Notes: generated by a model from the sequence alone, not told the origin. 64,000 nt of DNA from Gammaproteobacteria bacterium (GCA_021648525.1 JAKISP010000004.1:40826-104825), one strand, 5' to 3'. Numbered from the stretch's first letter, positions 27,722-38,098 are shown. Made by a program: numbers and translations.

Positions 27722-29275
27722 ATGATTCAACCTTGCAGTCATGACATTGAGATAATCGGTGCGCTAGATGTCAAATTACAGATTAACGTTGAACACATTG
27801 TTAATGTACTTTCTCAAAAAGAAGAAAATCTTAAACATGGCGAAAATTTTACCGGCCGACCATCTACACGAATTTTTTCCAATAAACATTATATTGTAAA
27901 GTTAAAATCTGAATTCAACTTCAAAGTCGTTGAAGCACGTCGCTGGATTGCTAAAACAATCGAGCAAGAGCGTCTTTATAAGATATATCATCCGGCAAAA
28001 ACCTGGTTTGTTATTCATACTGATGAAGGCGGAATCATTGCTAACATTACGCCTGTTCTTGAACCTCTTCATATAACTTGTGAAACAGTCAGTTCAAAGT
28101 TGTTCATCGATTACTTATCTAACATAAATGAGAATTATTTTTATATTGCCAGGAAATATGACAAACGCCTCGATATTGGCTTATCAAATTTTGCAGTCGA
28201 TCACACTGGAAAACTTTTTTACCTGGATGATGACCTCTATCACTGGGATGACTTCACTGCCTTCAGTACTAGCATTAGTCACCTGTTACTAAAATTAAAT
28301 CAATTCGATGAAATAGCCTGGTCTAAATATGGTGAAAACATTCGAAAACATATATTAAATAATTTCAATGATAGTCACTGGATTGTAGTCACAATCGAAC
28401 AAATTAAAAATGGTTTTATTGCTAATGATCAACAACAGAAGTCTCGCCAGGCTCTTTTTAAAAGCTTGCGGAATCAACAAAGCCCCCCAGACAGTATCGA
28501 TACCTCCGCCTCGTACAAGCAGGTACCTGACCGGATAACTGACGATTTAATCGCTGTAATTGCTGATATACATAGCAATCAACCTGCTCTTGAAGCTGTT
28601 CTCGAAGAACTCGATCAAATGGGTATCAAAAATGGCATCGTGTTAGGTGATATCGTCGGTTACGGCCCACATCCAGACACCTGCATACAGCTGTTAATTG
28701 AATCTGGTTTTAGTGTCGTAAAAGGAAACCATGATAACGCAGTGGCTACAGGCAATAGCTCCAGGGGCTTTTCTCACTTTGCCCGTTGGGTGGTCGACTG
28801 GAGTAGAGAACGGTTATCTCGTCAACATAAAGAGTGGTTAGAACAACTCCCTCCCTACATACGACAAGATAACTGGCTAGCATTGCACGGCGCTCCTGTC
28901 GATAAAACGTTCTTCAACGCCTATGTCTATAAAATGACATACGAAGACAATCTAAATAATTTAGAAGAACGTGAAATCCCAATATGTTTTCACGGCCACT
29001 CACATCTCTCAACGGTTTATTATCGAACAAAAACAGGTGATAAACTTAGCAATGATTCTACATTCTCACTTAACCATCAAGCATCTCTCGTTTGCCCAGG
29101 GTCAGTTGGAAAAACAAGAAGCCAGGTACCACAGGCTGAATTTGCTGTATTCAACCAAAAAACACTTGATATTAAATTCCACAAAATTTTCTACAAAATG
29201 GCAAAAACACTGGATGATATGGAAAGGTTTAATTTTCCTGAAAAATTGATTGAACGCTTTCTTTCAGGGATGTAG
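27722..29275 (+). CDS. Fusion of a kinase-like domain and a calcineurin-like metallophosphoesterase
   Basis: 517 residues from the ATG at 27722 (AGGA upstream); an ATG at 27674 would add 16 residues. The N-terminal 260 residues look like a protein-kinase/APH fold: a VAIK-like lysine (YIVKLK, about K60), and a catalytic segment D151-x4-N156-x12-D169 (DIGLSNF...LDDD) with exactly the kinase HRDxxxxN...DFG spacing. The C-terminal part is a complete metallophosphoesterase: ADIHSN (D282, H284), GDIVGYG (D310), GNHDN, LHGAP and HGHSH. This half resembles the YfcE/PPP-type phosphodiesterases. One chain would therefore carry opposing phosphotransfer and hydrolysis activities. It is the last gene of the GTPase cluster. 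Targets are unknown. Confidence 0.75.
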   Translation: MIQPCSHDIEIIGALDVKLQINVEHIVNVLSQKEENLKHGENFTGRPSTRIFSNKHYIVKLKSEFNFKVVEARRWIAKTIEQERLYKIYHPAKTWFVIHTDEGGIIANITPVLEPLHITCETVSSKLFIDYLSNINENYFYIARKYDKRLDIGLSNFAVDHTGKLFYLDDDLYHWDDFTAFSTSISHLLLKLNQFDEIAWSKYGENIRKHILNNFNDSHWIVVTIEQIKNGFIANDQQQKSRQALFKSLRNQQSPPDSIDTSASYKQVPDRITDDLIAVIADIHSNQPALEAVLEELDQMGIKNGIVLGDIVGYGPHPDTCIQLLIESGFSVVKGNHDNAVATGNSSRGFSHFARWVVDWSRERLSRQHKEWLEQLPPYIRQDNWLALHGAPVDKTFFNAYVYKMTYEDNLNNLEEREIPICFHGHSHLSTVYYRTKTGDKLSNDSTFSLNHQASLVCPGSVGKTRSQVPQAEFAVFNQKTLDIKFHKIFYKMAKTLDDMERFNFPEKLIERFLSGM

Positions 29276-29309
29276 AGCCTGTTACCAGATATGATTCATC
29301 ATTCATACC

Positions 29310-30206
29310 TTAACGCTTTTTAGGTGCATGATACCCGAGAGGTTTCTCTATCACGATTGCGCGCTGACCTGTGCACTTTAAAACACATTCGTTGACAGAC
29401 TGCTTAATTAAACCAGGCCAAAAACTACGGTCAACCTGCAACCACCTTACAATCAGATCATCTGACATCCCCTCATCCTTCATCGCATTATATAAAGCTG
29501 TCTCGCGTATACTTAGCTGCTCTTCAGTAATCATCATATGCATGTGTACAAAGGCGGGCGTATCGCCCTGATAATGATTTTCTCCACCAAATGCTGCGAC
29601 CATAAATTCAGTTTGCTTACGCACTAATACCGATTTTTCTTTTCCATAAAAAAACCGCTCTAACCATGGTTCATCAAATAGAACATCATAAAGGCGCTGG
29701 TGAATCGCATAAACAACATCACGGCCACCAATTTCCGCTAATAATCCATTATCGCTGCTAGTAATTGATGTTATGGGAATACTCTTCTCACTTAAGCCCT
29801 CATCTGGTAGCCCACCACTCATGATTGATGCAACTTCATCAAAAACAATTTCCCATGCATCACGCAATCTGTCATCAAACTTCGATGCTAATACCGTCTC
29901 TAACGATAAAAGGAGTGCCGTGCGAATATCATCAAAATGATCCATTTTTGCACCATATTTTAGAAAATGACGTTTGCCTAATTGTTTAATTGAACTTTCA
30001 ATTTTCTCTAAGTGCTTAACCCCTTTAAAGACAGCCAGCATGTTGAAGAATTTTTTATTTAGCGCAACCGCATCATCCGGCATAATCTCACGTAACTCAG
30101 GGTTTCTCTGAAAAAGGGTGCGATAAAATTCATCAGATAAAGCATTAATACTATCGCCATGTATTTGGATAGATAACCTGACCAACAGACGCTTCTCAAT
30201 GCTCAT
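29310..30206 (-). CDS. Two-globin fusion: flavohemoglobin-type globin plus truncated hemoglobin
   Basis: 298 residues from the ATG at 30206. Residues 1-130 match the globin part of flavohemoglobins (EFYRTLFQRNPELREI with B10 Tyr28; LGKRHFLKYG with proximal His80; DAWEIVFDEVASIM). Residues 153-275 match truncated hemoglobins (EIGGRDVVYAIHQRLYDVL, FFYGKEKSVLVRKQTEFM, FGGENHYQG, then VHMHMMIT with proximal His221). No FAD/NAD reductase domain is present. Two different heme pockets in one soluble chain suggest O2 or NO sensing or chemistry. It converges on the GTPase cluster, which may hint at a shared signal. Confidence 0.85.
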   Translation of the reverse strand: MSIEKRLLVRLSIQIHGDSINALSDEFYRTLFQRNPELREIMPDDAVALNKKFFNMLAVFKGVKHLEKIESSIKQLGKRHFLKYGAKMDHFDDIRTALLLSLETVLASKFDDRLRDAWEIVFDEVASIMSGGLPDEGLSEKSIPITSITSSDNGLLAEIGGRDVVYAIHQRLYDVLFDEPWLERFFYGKEKSVLVRKQTEFMVAAFGGENHYQGDTPAFVHMHMMITEEQLSIRETALYNAMKDEGMSDDLIVRWLQVDRSFWPGLIKQSVNECVLKCTGQRAIVIEKPLGYHAPKKR

Positions 30207-30311
30207 ATGCTGTAAAAGTCTCAAAAAAACCAGCTCGGATGAATACTCAATATATCGGGTAATTTCAATAATTCTACAGGCCGGGAGGCTGTCGGATTTA
30301 AAGTACCTTGC

Positions 30312-31589
30312 TCATATCAAAACAGGGGCTAGCTTTCCTGGAATACAGGCAATCATCAAATCCATTACATTTGCACCCGTTGGACCGGTGGAAATCAAAT
30401 CACCACTTGCTGCGAGAAACGCACCCGCATTTGCCTGTATCAATGCCTCTTCCACATCATAGCCATCAAGCCTGGCACGACAGAGGGTTCCACTATCCAC
30501 CAACGCACCCGCATCTGCTTCAAATTGATTGATGCCGCCATCGCTGCCATCTGTTCCTGCTGCCAATAGTATTATGAGGCTATCTGGCTGCATCGCTTCT
30601 GCAGCAGCAAGTGCGAGATGCTGACAACGACCACCTTGCCCAGGCTCACCTGGCAATTGAACCGTGGTTTCTCCGCTCCAGATATGGACACCAGGTTCAC
30701 AATTATTTAACTCAGAGATCAATTGTTGACCAGCAAGCATCGCATCGCCATCAATAAAATGAGAATGGCAATAAACACAATAGCCAAGTTCTTCAGCCGC
30801 AATAGCGGCAGATTTACGTGCATCACTTGCTGAGGCAACGATGGCAGTTTCAACTGGTGACTCTGGTTCACTCAACCCAGTCATATTTTCACCAGGGTAT
30901 CGCCGTAACCAGTCAGGTATTTTATCGATAATAGCTTGAGGGCAATGGTGTGATTGCTTAACCAGCAAACCAGAACCTATCACTGCAGGATCATCGTCTG
31001 GCACATCTGACATCAACAGATTAAGCGTCATTCGTCCTTTTAAATGAGGGATTAGACGACCTCCCTTGATCAGTGACAACGTCTGCCGAATCTGATTGAT
31101 TTCATCGATTGCCAGCCCACTACCGAGCAGCCAACGGTTAATGCGTTGTAATTCAACCAGCTCAATCAATGCAGGCAACACTTCCACCAGCGTAGAGGCA
31201 CCTCCCGAAATTAAAAATATAAATTCTGCATTATCTGGCGCGTCATCCAGTAGTGATAACAGTCGCTGACCTGCAATCAAACTATGCTCATCAGGCTGCG
31301 GGTGCCCCGCTTCAATTAGTTCAACCGGATGTGATTCAGGTACATTTGTAAATGCACCGCCATAACCGTGACGAGTGATGATTAACGCATGTTCAATTTG
31401 GGCCGCCATCACATCAAAAGTCCCTTCTGCCATGCTGGCAGCGGCCTTTCCAATTGCAATGAGATAACAGGGAGTCGTCATGTTGAAACTGCGCGACATC
31501 AGATAACGTCGCACAGCCGCACGGCCATTCACCCCATCAATGGCCGCCTGGTATATGGCCAGCAGGTTTTTTCTATGAACCTGCGACAT
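30312..31589 (-). CDS. Glycerate 2-kinase (DUF4147/MOFRL family)
   Basis: 425 residues, normal for this family. The N-terminal DUF4147 domain holds AIGKAAASMAEG, the GHPQPDEHS segment and the nucleotide-site motif FLISGGASTLVE. The C-terminal MOFRL domain has GTDGSDG and the final STGPTGANVMDL. The enzyme phosphorylates D-glycerate to 2-phosphoglycerate, feeding glycolysis. It follows metZ by 14 bp and is probably co-transcribed with it. The link to methionine synthesis is not obvious. Confidence 0.88.
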   Translation of the reverse strand: MSQVHRKNLLAIYQAAIDGVNGRAAVRRYLMSRSFNMTTPCYLIAIGKAAASMAEGTFDVMAAQIEHALIITRHGYGGAFTNVPESHPVELIEAGHPQPDEHSLIAGQRLLSLLDDAPDNAEFIFLISGGASTLVEVLPALIELVELQRINRWLLGSGLAIDEINQIRQTLSLIKGGRLIPHLKGRMTLNLLMSDVPDDDPAVIGSGLLVKQSHHCPQAIIDKIPDWLRRYPGENMTGLSEPESPVETAIVASASDARKSAAIAAEELGYCVYCHSHFIDGDAMLAGQQLISELNNCEPGVHIWSGETTVQLPGEPGQGGRCQHLALAAAEAMQPDSLIILLAAGTDGSDGGINQFEADAGALVDSGTLCRARLDGYDVEEALIQANAGAFLAASGDLISTGPTGANVMDLMIACIPGKLAPVLI

Positions 31590-31603
31590 CAGAACAGTAC
31601 TAC

Positions 31604-32791
31604 TTACAACGCATCAAAACCACATTGTAGATCGGCCTGCAAATCTTCGACATCTTCAAGCCCAACCGCAACACGTACCAGGCCCTGATGGATACCCGCA
31701 TTATCACGCTCTTCATCCGACAGACGGCCATGAGTAGTAGTAGCAGGGTGCGTGATGGTGGTTTTTGCATCTCCCAGATTAGCGGTAATCGACACCAGCG
31801 TTGTACCGTTAATAAAACGCCACGCCTCATCTCGTCCGCCCTTCAACTCAAATGCTAGCAGTCCACTAAAGCCATCTTGCTGCTGCGCGGCCAGTTTATG
31901 TTGCAGATGTGATTCAAGCCCCGCATAAAACACCTGTTTAACTGCTGCGTGTGTTTCCAGCCATTTAGCCAGTATCAATGCGCTTGCGCTATGTGCCTGC
32001 ATACGGACTTTCAAGGTCTCTAACCCTTTCATGAATACCCATGCGTTAAACGGACTCATACTTGGCCCAGCGGTACGCAGAAAACCGTAAACATCGTCAA
32101 TCAACTCACCATTGCCAATCACAGCACCACCGACACAACGCCCCTGGCCATCAATATATTTAGTGGCTGAAACCACCACCAGATCTGCACCCAGCGCTAA
32201 TGGTCGTTGCAGTGCGGCAGTACACACGGTGTTGTCTACCACCAGCAGGCAATCATGTCGCTTAGCAATCACCGCAAGCGCCTTGATATCGACCACCTCA
32301 GCTAATGGATTCGAAGGCGTCTCGATAAATAGCATACGAGTATTCGATTTGATCGACGTCTCCCACTGAGAAAGGTCAGTCAATGGAATCGAATGATGCT
32401 CAATGCCAAACCGCGACAGGTATTTATTAAACAGGATCGTGGTACTACCAAAGATACCGTTCGATGAGAGAATATGATCACCACTCTTTAACAGCGCGCT
32501 ACAGGCTGCCGTGATCGCTGCCATACCGGAGGCCGTAGCGACACAACGCTCTCCGCCTTCAAGTGCCGCTAAACGTCGCTCAAAGGTATTAACCGTTGGA
32601 TTGGTAAAACGTGAATAGATATTACCCGGTTCCTCGCCAGAAAAACGCGCAGCCGCTTGCTCAGCGCTATCAAATACAAAACTGGAAGTGGTGAAAATCG
32701 GTTCCGATTGTTCACCTTCATGCGTACGCCGCTGCCCGGCACGCACGCCACGTGTACCGATACCGTACTGACTAAAATCTTTTTCTGTCAT
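31604..32791 (-). CDS. metZ: O-succinylhomoserine sulfhydrylase
   Basis: PLP-dependent enzyme of the Cys/Met gamma family that makes homocysteine from O-succinylhomoserine and sulfide. 395 residues. The PLP lysine lies in VVSATKYIDGQG, and substrate and cofactor motifs include YSRFTNPTVNTFERRLAALEGG and VVDNTVCTA. Location next to purF and cvpA is the classic Pseudomonas-type metZ arrangement, which favours MetZ over MetB or MetC. Confidence 0.93.
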   Translation of the reverse strand: MTEKDFSQYGIGTRGVRAGQRRTHEGEQSEPIFTTSSFVFDSAEQAAARFSGEEPGNIYSRFTNPTVNTFERRLAALEGGERCVATASGMAAITAACSALLKSGDHILSSNGIFGSTTILFNKYLSRFGIEHHSIPLTDLSQWETSIKSNTRMLFIETPSNPLAEVVDIKALAVIAKRHDCLLVVDNTVCTAALQRPLALGADLVVVSATKYIDGQGRCVGGAVIGNGELIDDVYGFLRTAGPSMSPFNAWVFMKGLETLKVRMQAHSASALILAKWLETHAAVKQVFYAGLESHLQHKLAAQQQDGFSGLLAFELKGGRDEAWRFINGTTLVSITANLGDAKTTITHPATTTHGRLSDEERDNAGIHQGLVRVAVGLEDVEDLQADLQCGFDAL

Positions 32792-32886
32792 GACTACATC
32801 CCCACAAAATTAAATCTTAAAGCGAGGCGAATATATGGAGCACCCAGAAGAAATTCCAGACACAAAAAAACCCACCAGGTCGAAAA

Positions 32887-32911
32887 CTAAAGCAGGTTCT
32901 TCCCGCTTTAG
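32887..32911 (-). terminator. Terminator between purF and metZ
   Basis: CTAAAGC (32887-32893) pairs with GCTTTAG (32905-32911), with further GG/CC pairing around a TTCTT loop. A TTTT run follows on the minus strand. It would end the purF transcript and give metZ its own start. Confidence 0.7.
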
Positions 32912-33038
32912 CTGAATTTTTAAGGCGCCCGCAAGCTGATTTTCAAATCGGCGCCCGGTGGTTACCCACCGCTATACTAGGTTGTACCTTACGCCTGCAC
33001 CCAGTGACTGTCAATACCGGGCGCAGGATACAATAGAA

Positions 33039-34547
33039 TTACGGCGTATTGTGCATGCCTATTACATTCACTTTAGGCTTATCCTTCCCTTTGGCACTAT
33101 CGGCTCGCGCCTTTTCCAGGTCGCTCAGGTACTCAGGGGTTACATCACCAGTCACATATTCGCCGTTAAAACATGATGTATCAAACTGCTCAACCGCAGG
33201 ATTCCCCGCACGTACCGCATCAATCAAATCATCAAGATCCTGATAGATCAATTTGTCTGCACCAATCACTTCACATACTTCATCATCGGTACGGTTATGT
33301 GCAATCAACTCTTCAGCAGCCGGCATATCAATCCCGTATACATTTGGATAACGCACTGGTGGCGCAGCAGAAGCGAAGTAAACACTTTTCGCGCCAGCAT
33401 CACGTGCCATCTGAATAATCTGATCAGAGGTGGTACCTCGAACAATCGAGTCATCCACTAACAAAACATTTTTACCCTTAAACTCCAGCTCAATGGCATT
33501 CAATTTCTGGCGCACCGACTTCTTACGCTGCTGCTGCCCCGGCATAATAAAGGTACGACCGATATAGCGGTTTTTAATAAATCCTTCTCGATAACGCAAC
33601 CCCATCTTATTGGCTAATGCTAGTGCAGCAGTACGACTAGTATCCGGAATGGGGATCACGACATCGATATCAAGCTCAGAATAATCACGCTGGATTTTGT
33701 CTGCCAATTTTTCCCCCATACGCAGACGAGCGCGATAAACATAAATATCATCAATGATTGAATCAGGTCTCGCCAGATAAACATGTTCAAAAATGCAGGG
33801 GGCATAGACAGGGTTTTCAGCACACTGCATTGTTTTCAGCTCACCATCAACCGTAATAAAAACAGCTTCGCCCGGCTCAACATCTCGAATACGCTCAAAG
33901 CCTAACGCATCTAACGCCACACTCTCTGACGCAATCATATACTCATCACCAACATCAGTGGTGCGTTTGCCAAACACAATCGGACGAATACCATATGGGT
34001 CTCGAAAGCCAACAATGCCAATCCCGGTGATCATCGCAATGGCGGCATAACCACCCTTACAACGACGATGCACACCACGGACGGCTTCAAAAATATCATC
34101 GGCATCGATGTGCAGTTTATTAGCGCATTGCAGCTCATGTGCAAACACGTTCAATAGTACTTCCGAATCAGAGTTAGTGTTGATGTGGCGTTTATCATCA
34201 CGAAACAAAGCCTCTTTCAACTCATCCGCATTGGTCAAATTACCATTATGTGCCAGCGCAATACCGTAAGGTGAATTCACATAAAATGGTTGTGCTTCTG
34301 CAGAAGACGAACAACCCGCCGTTGGGTAACGCACATGGCCAACGCCCACATTCCCTTGCAGATTAATCATATGCGAAGTCTTAAAGACATCGCGCACCAG
34401 GCCATTCTGTTTGCGCAGATAGAGTTTTCCATCATCACAGGTCATGATTCCGGCGGCGTCCTGTCCACGGTGTTGCAATACTGTCAGCGCATCATAGATC
34501 GCCTGATTCACGTTACTCTTCTGGACAAGTCCGACCACACCACACAT
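33039..34547 (-). CDS. purF: Amidophosphoribosyltransferase
   Basis: First committed step of purine synthesis: PRPP plus glutamine to phosphoribosylamine. 502 residues. The N-terminal nucleophile follows the initiator Met (MCGVVGLV, Cys2). The glutaminase domain has [16 protein letters not shown] and HNGNLTNA. The PRPP loop is [13 protein letters not shown]. Neighbour cvpA lies upstream in the same operon, as in E. coli and Pseudomonas. Confidence 0.98.
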   Translation of the reverse strand: MCGVVGLVQKSNVNQAIYDALTVLQHRGQDAAGIMTCDDGKLYLRKQNGLVRDVFKTSHMINLQGNVGVGHVRYPTAGCSSSAEAQPFYVNSPYGIALAHNGNLTNADELKEALFRDDKRHINTNSDSEVLLNVFAHELQCANKLHIDADDIFEAVRGVHRRCKGGYAAIAMITGIGIVGFRDPYGIRPIVFGKRTTDVGDEYMIASESVALDALGFERIRDVEPGEAVFITVDGELKTMQCAENPVYAPCIFEHVYLARPDSIIDDIYVYRARLRMGEKLADKIQRDYSELDIDVVIPIPDTSRTAALALANKMGLRYREGFIKNRYIGRTFIMPGQQQRKKSVRQKLNAIELEFKGKNVLLVDDSIVRGTTSDQIIQMARDAGAKSVYFASAAPPVRYPNVYGIDMPAAEELIAHNRTDDEVCEVIGADKLIYQDLDDLIDAVRAGNPAVEQFDTSCFNGEYVTGDVTPEYLSDLEKARADSAKGKDKPKVNVIGMHNTP

Positions 34548-34600
34548 TAGAAAACCCTCATCAAAAAATAAAATACTTAAATTTGTATCACTTCAATTAA

Positions 34601-35110
34601 CTAGAGATCAATCTGCTGACTCTTGACAACTTGTTCCATACGTCCTGAAAAATTATCAGAGAGCCAGTTTGCTGCCTGTTCAAAATATTCAACCATAATG
34701 GAATTCGACCAGGCCGGTTCCGCCGCCATCGGCGAAATGCCTCCTAGCAGTACTAATACAACCACGATCAAAGCGCCACGCAAGGCACCAAAAAGAGAAC
34801 CAAGCAGGCGATCAATCCCTTTCAGACCACTCAGATGAATCAACTTTGTAACCAGGTGATTCACCAGCATGCTCACCACCAGCACACCCACAAACAGGCC
34901 AATAAATGCTAACGCAAAACGCAATCCGTCATGGCTAACAAAATTCCCCAGAAAGACTGCAAACTCGGCTGAAAATTGCAGCGCGGTCCAACCCGCTAAC
35001 ACCCAGCCCAATAGCGACATCACCTCTTTCACCAGACCTCGCAGCACACCGATCAACATCGATATCAGGATTACGCCCGCAAGCACATAATCAAGCCATA
35101 TCAATGTCAC
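34601..35110 (-). CDS. cvpA: Colicin V production / envelope stress protein CvpA
   Basis: 169-residue inner-membrane protein with four hydrophobic helices (starting DYVLAGVILISMLIGVLRG, with the conserved LGWVLAGWTAL segment). CvpA is required for colicin V export and bile tolerance in enterics; its biochemical role is unknown. It lies between dedD and purF in the usual gammaproteobacterial order. Confidence 0.92.
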   Translation of the reverse strand: MTLIWLDYVLAGVILISMLIGVLRGLVKEVMSLLGWVLAGWTALQFSAEFAVFLGNFVSHDGLRFALAFIGLFVGVLVVSMLVNHLVTKLIHLSGLKGIDRLLGSLFGALRGALIVVVLVLLGGISPMAAEPAWSNSIMVEYFEQAANWLSDNFSGRMEQVVKSQQIDL

Positions 35111-35147
35111 TACTTAACCACCTCAACACTGTTCATTCGCCGTTGCA

Positions 35148-35741
35148 TCACCGCTGGTGCCAGATCACAAGCCCTTTCAGGCTCATCTCTTTCTGTAATC
35201 TCTTTTTCAAGGTGTTTGCTTTCTCTTTATCAGCAGCAGGGCCAATCCGCACACGATGACTTAACTTACCTTTCACATTCACACTATCGACAAACGCAGT
35301 AAAGCCATTTTTGCGTATTTTATCACGTAGACCCCGTGCATTTTTTTCATTACTAAAACTACCCACCTGCACCGTCCACCCTTCACGCGACAACGATACC
35401 GACACTGGCTTCACTGCAGCCGCTGCTTTAATCGGAGGTGGCGGCAAGGCCTTAGCTGCAATCGCATCTGCAGCGCGTTTCTGTTGCACCAACGGATGAT
35501 TCGCTAACTTCTCCTCTACCGAGGATTCATCCATCGCTAATCTCGGCACTTTTGCCTGAGGTGTTTGATTTAACTCAAAGGTTTCAACACGCATCTCTTT
35601 TGGCTTCGGCGGGATATTAGTACCGTTAATCACCTGATCGTAATCCTTGCGGAAATCGAGCACCATCGGAATAAAAATAACCGCCAGCGCTAGCAGAACA
35701 AGTCCACCCACTACACGCTGCTTAAGCTTGTTTTCCTGCAT
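35148..35741 (-). CDS. dedD: SPOR-domain cell division protein DedD-like
   Basis: 197 residues. One N-terminal membrane helix (VVGGLVLLALAVIFIPMVL) is followed by DFRKDYD, a Pro-rich linker, and a C-terminal SPOR domain (WTVQVGSFSNEKNARGLRDKI to VRIGPAADKEKA). SPOR domains bind denuded glycan strands at the septum. The folC-dedD-cvpA-purF order supports the name. Confidence 0.88.
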   Translation of the reverse strand: MQENKLKQRVVGGLVLLALAVIFIPMVLDFRKDYDQVINGTNIPPKPKEMRVETFELNQTPQAKVPRLAMDESSVEEKLANHPLVQQKRAADAIAAKALPPPPIKAAAAVKPVSVSLSREGWTVQVGSFSNEKNARGLRDKIRKNGFTAFVDSVNVKGKLSHRVRIGPAADKEKANTLKKRLQKEMSLKGLVIWHQR

Positions 35742-35824
35742 TTTGTCGATCCAGTCCAGTTAATAACACTTCGTCGGTTGTACTTGCTTAATCATCCCCG
35801 TAATCCCAGAACAGGGATTTTACC

Positions 35825-37174
35825 TTAATTCGCCTCGCAGCACCCAACATCCTCAAAAAAGGTTTTAGCCGCCGCCACCGTAAAAAAGGAACCAAAGATC
35901 ACTACGCGGTCGCCCGCACAGGCATTTTCCAGTGCAGCAGCGGTCGCATCTGCTACATCGTCAAAAGATGAAACCGTCAGTGAATCAGATACAACCCGCA
36001 AACAGGCAACAATCACCTCAGCGCTCGCACCTCTATCGCACACAGAGGCATCAAGGTCTGCCACATGCCAGCGGTCTATTACGGGTGCCATCGCCGCGAT
36101 AACTGCCCCAATATCCTTGTCCTCAAGCATTCCCACCACGGCGTGCGTTGTGCCATCACACAACGGCTCAGTCAGTGCCTCGCACAGGACCTGCGCACTC
36201 GATGGGTTATGCGCCACATCCAGCAGACACTCAACCTGCGCAAATGCCCCAGTAAGGGCAACCCGTTGCAGACGCCCAGCTACCTGCACCTGCTTAAGAC
36301 CTGATTCAACAGCATCGAATGTCACCGGGAAACGAGACTGCAACAGCGTCACCACCATCAATACACCCGCCGCATTCTGTAACTGAAAGGCACCACTCAA
36401 TCCCAGTGGTGGCAATGCATCGTATTGCCGCCCCTCACTCTGCCAAAACCACGTACCATCATTCGCCTCACTATCGAGACCATAACTAAACTGACCGTTT
36501 AGACCATAATATTGAGCGCCGATCGCCGCAGCATGGGCTACCAGACTACGTGCGGGCTTAGGCTCAGCACAGATTGCCGGTAGATTGGTACGATAGATAC
36601 CAGCCTTTTCACGCGCAATCGTTTCACGGTCATTGCCTAGCCACGACTGATGATCGATATCCACCATTGTCACCAGCGCCACATCCGGGTCGATCACATT
36701 GACTGCATCCAGCCGCCCGCCAAGGCCAACCTCAAGCACACCGATATCAACCCCCGCCTGGTGAAAAATCACAATTGCCGCCAGCGTGCCAAATTCAAAA
36801 TAGGTCAGAGAAATCTCATCATTACCCGCACACCGCGCTGCCTCTATCTGCTCAAAGGCGTTGCACAACAGCGCATCATCCGCCTCCTCACCGTTAAGCG
36901 TAATACGTTCGTTATAACGCTGAAGATGAGGTGAGGTGTAAGCACCGACGTGATAACCAGCTGCACGATAGATCGACTGCAACATCGCCACACTCGACCC
37001 CTTACCATTTGTGCCAGCGATGGTGATGACTGCAAAACCAGGCGATTCCAGTCGCAGACGTTGCAGTACAACCCGCACTCGATCAAGACCCAGCTCAATT
37101 TCAGTCGGGTTGAGCTGCTCCTGCCACGTCAGCCACGCATCAAGCGAATCAAAACGCATATCTGAACGCGCCAA
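35825..37174 (-). CDS. folC: Bifunctional folylpolyglutamate / dihydrofolate synthase
   Basis: 449-residue Mur-ligase-fold enzyme adding glutamate to folates. The P-loop is ITIAGTNGKGSS. The FolC signature VGLGGRLDAVNVIDPD, the DIDHQSWLG metal site and the C-terminal DVAHNP motif are present. It is downstream of accD in the conserved accD-folC-dedD order, 21 bp after the accD stop. Confidence 0.95.
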   Translation of the reverse strand: MARSDMRFDSLDAWLTWQEQLNPTEIELGLDRVRVVLQRLRLESPGFAVITIAGTNGKGSSVAMLQSIYRAAGYHVGAYTSPHLQRYNERITLNGEEADDALLCNAFEQIEAARCAGNDEISLTYFEFGTLAAIVIFHQAGVDIGVLEVGLGGRLDAVNVIDPDVALVTMVDIDHQSWLGNDRETIAREKAGIYRTNLPAICAEPKPARSLVAHAAAIGAQYYGLNGQFSYGLDSEANDGTWFWQSEGRQYDALPPLGLSGAFQLQNAAGVLMVVTLLQSRFPVTFDAVESGLKQVQVAGRLQRVALTGAFAQVECLLDVAHNPSSAQVLCEALTEPLCDGTTHAVVGMLEDKDIGAVIAAMAPVIDRWHVADLDASVCDRGASAEVIVACLRVVSDSLTVSSFDDVADATAAALENACAGDRVVIFGSFFTVAAAKTFFEDVGCCEAN

Positions 37175-37195
37175 TGTTATTACAAGATATGTTGT

Positions 37196-38098
37196 TTAAG
37201 AAGCTTCTTTCGGTACCAACGGGATCGACATCTGATCACTGCTCGAAGGTCGTGCAGTCAATATCGCCAACAACGATGAGACACGATCACGCATCTCACG
37301 ACGATCCACAATAAAATCGACCGCGCCATGTTCAACCAGGAATTCACTGCGCTGAAAACCAACTGGCAGTGTCTCTCGCACCGTCTGCTGAATCACACGA
37401 GGCCCAGCAAAACCGATCAACGCCTTTGGCTCCGCAATATTCACATCACCCAGCATTGCCAGACTCGCCGAGACACCACCCATGGTTGGATCTGTCAGAA
37501 CAGAGATAAAAGGGATGCCGCGTTCACGCAACTTCGCCAACACCGCACTGGTCTTCGCCATCTGCATCAGCGAAAAAAGCGCTTCCTGCATCCGCGCACC
37601 ACCACTGGCTGAAAAGCAGACCAACGGGATATTGTATTCAAGACAGGCATTAGCAGCCTGTACAAAACGTTCACCCACCACCGAGCCCATTGAGCCGCCC
37701 ATAAAGCGAAATTCAAATGCCATTGCAACCAGTGGTACAGCATTAACCTGCCCCATAATCACAATCAGCGCATCTTTTTCACCCGTGTTTTTTTGTGACT
37801 GGATGATGCGGTCTTTATATTTTTTAACATCGCGGAACTTCAGAATATCGACTGGCTCAACATCATTGGCCAACTCCATACGAGGCTCTTCATCCAGGAA
37901 ACTTTCCAGGCGGCGACGCGCACCGATGCGGCTATGGTCATCACATTTAGGACAAACACCCAGGCTGCGCTCTAGCTCGGCACGGTAAAGGATCTGATTA
38001 CAGGAATCACACTTGGTCCACAGCCCTTCCGGAATCGAACGCTTTTTACTCGCTTCCGTTTTAATTTTCTCCGGGATCAGTTTTTCAAACCAGCTCAT
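37196..38098 (-). CDS. accD: Acetyl-CoA carboxylase carboxyltransferase subunit beta
   Basis: Builds malonyl-CoA with AccA. 300 residues from the ATG at 38098 ([11 protein letters not shown]), two bases after the trpA stop; the longer upstream frame overlaps trpA. The zinc ribbon is CDSCNQILY...CPKCDDH. The crotonase-type core has [14 protein letters not shown] and [20 protein letters not shown]. Confidence 0.97.
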   Translation of the reverse strand: MSWFEKLIPEKIKTEASKKRSIPEGLWTKCDSCNQILYRAELERSLGVCPKCDDHSRIGARRRLESFLDEEPRMELANDVEPVDILKFRDVKKYKDRIIQSQKNTGEKDALIVIMGQVNAVPLVAMAFEFRFMGGSMGSVVGERFVQAANACLEYNIPLVCFSASGGARMQEALFSLMQMAKTSAVLAKLRERGIPFISVLTDPTMGGVSASLAMLGDVNIAEPKALIGFAGPRVIQQTVRETLPVGFQRSEFLVEHGAVDFIVDRREMRDRVSSLLAILTARPSSSDQMSIPLVPKEAS

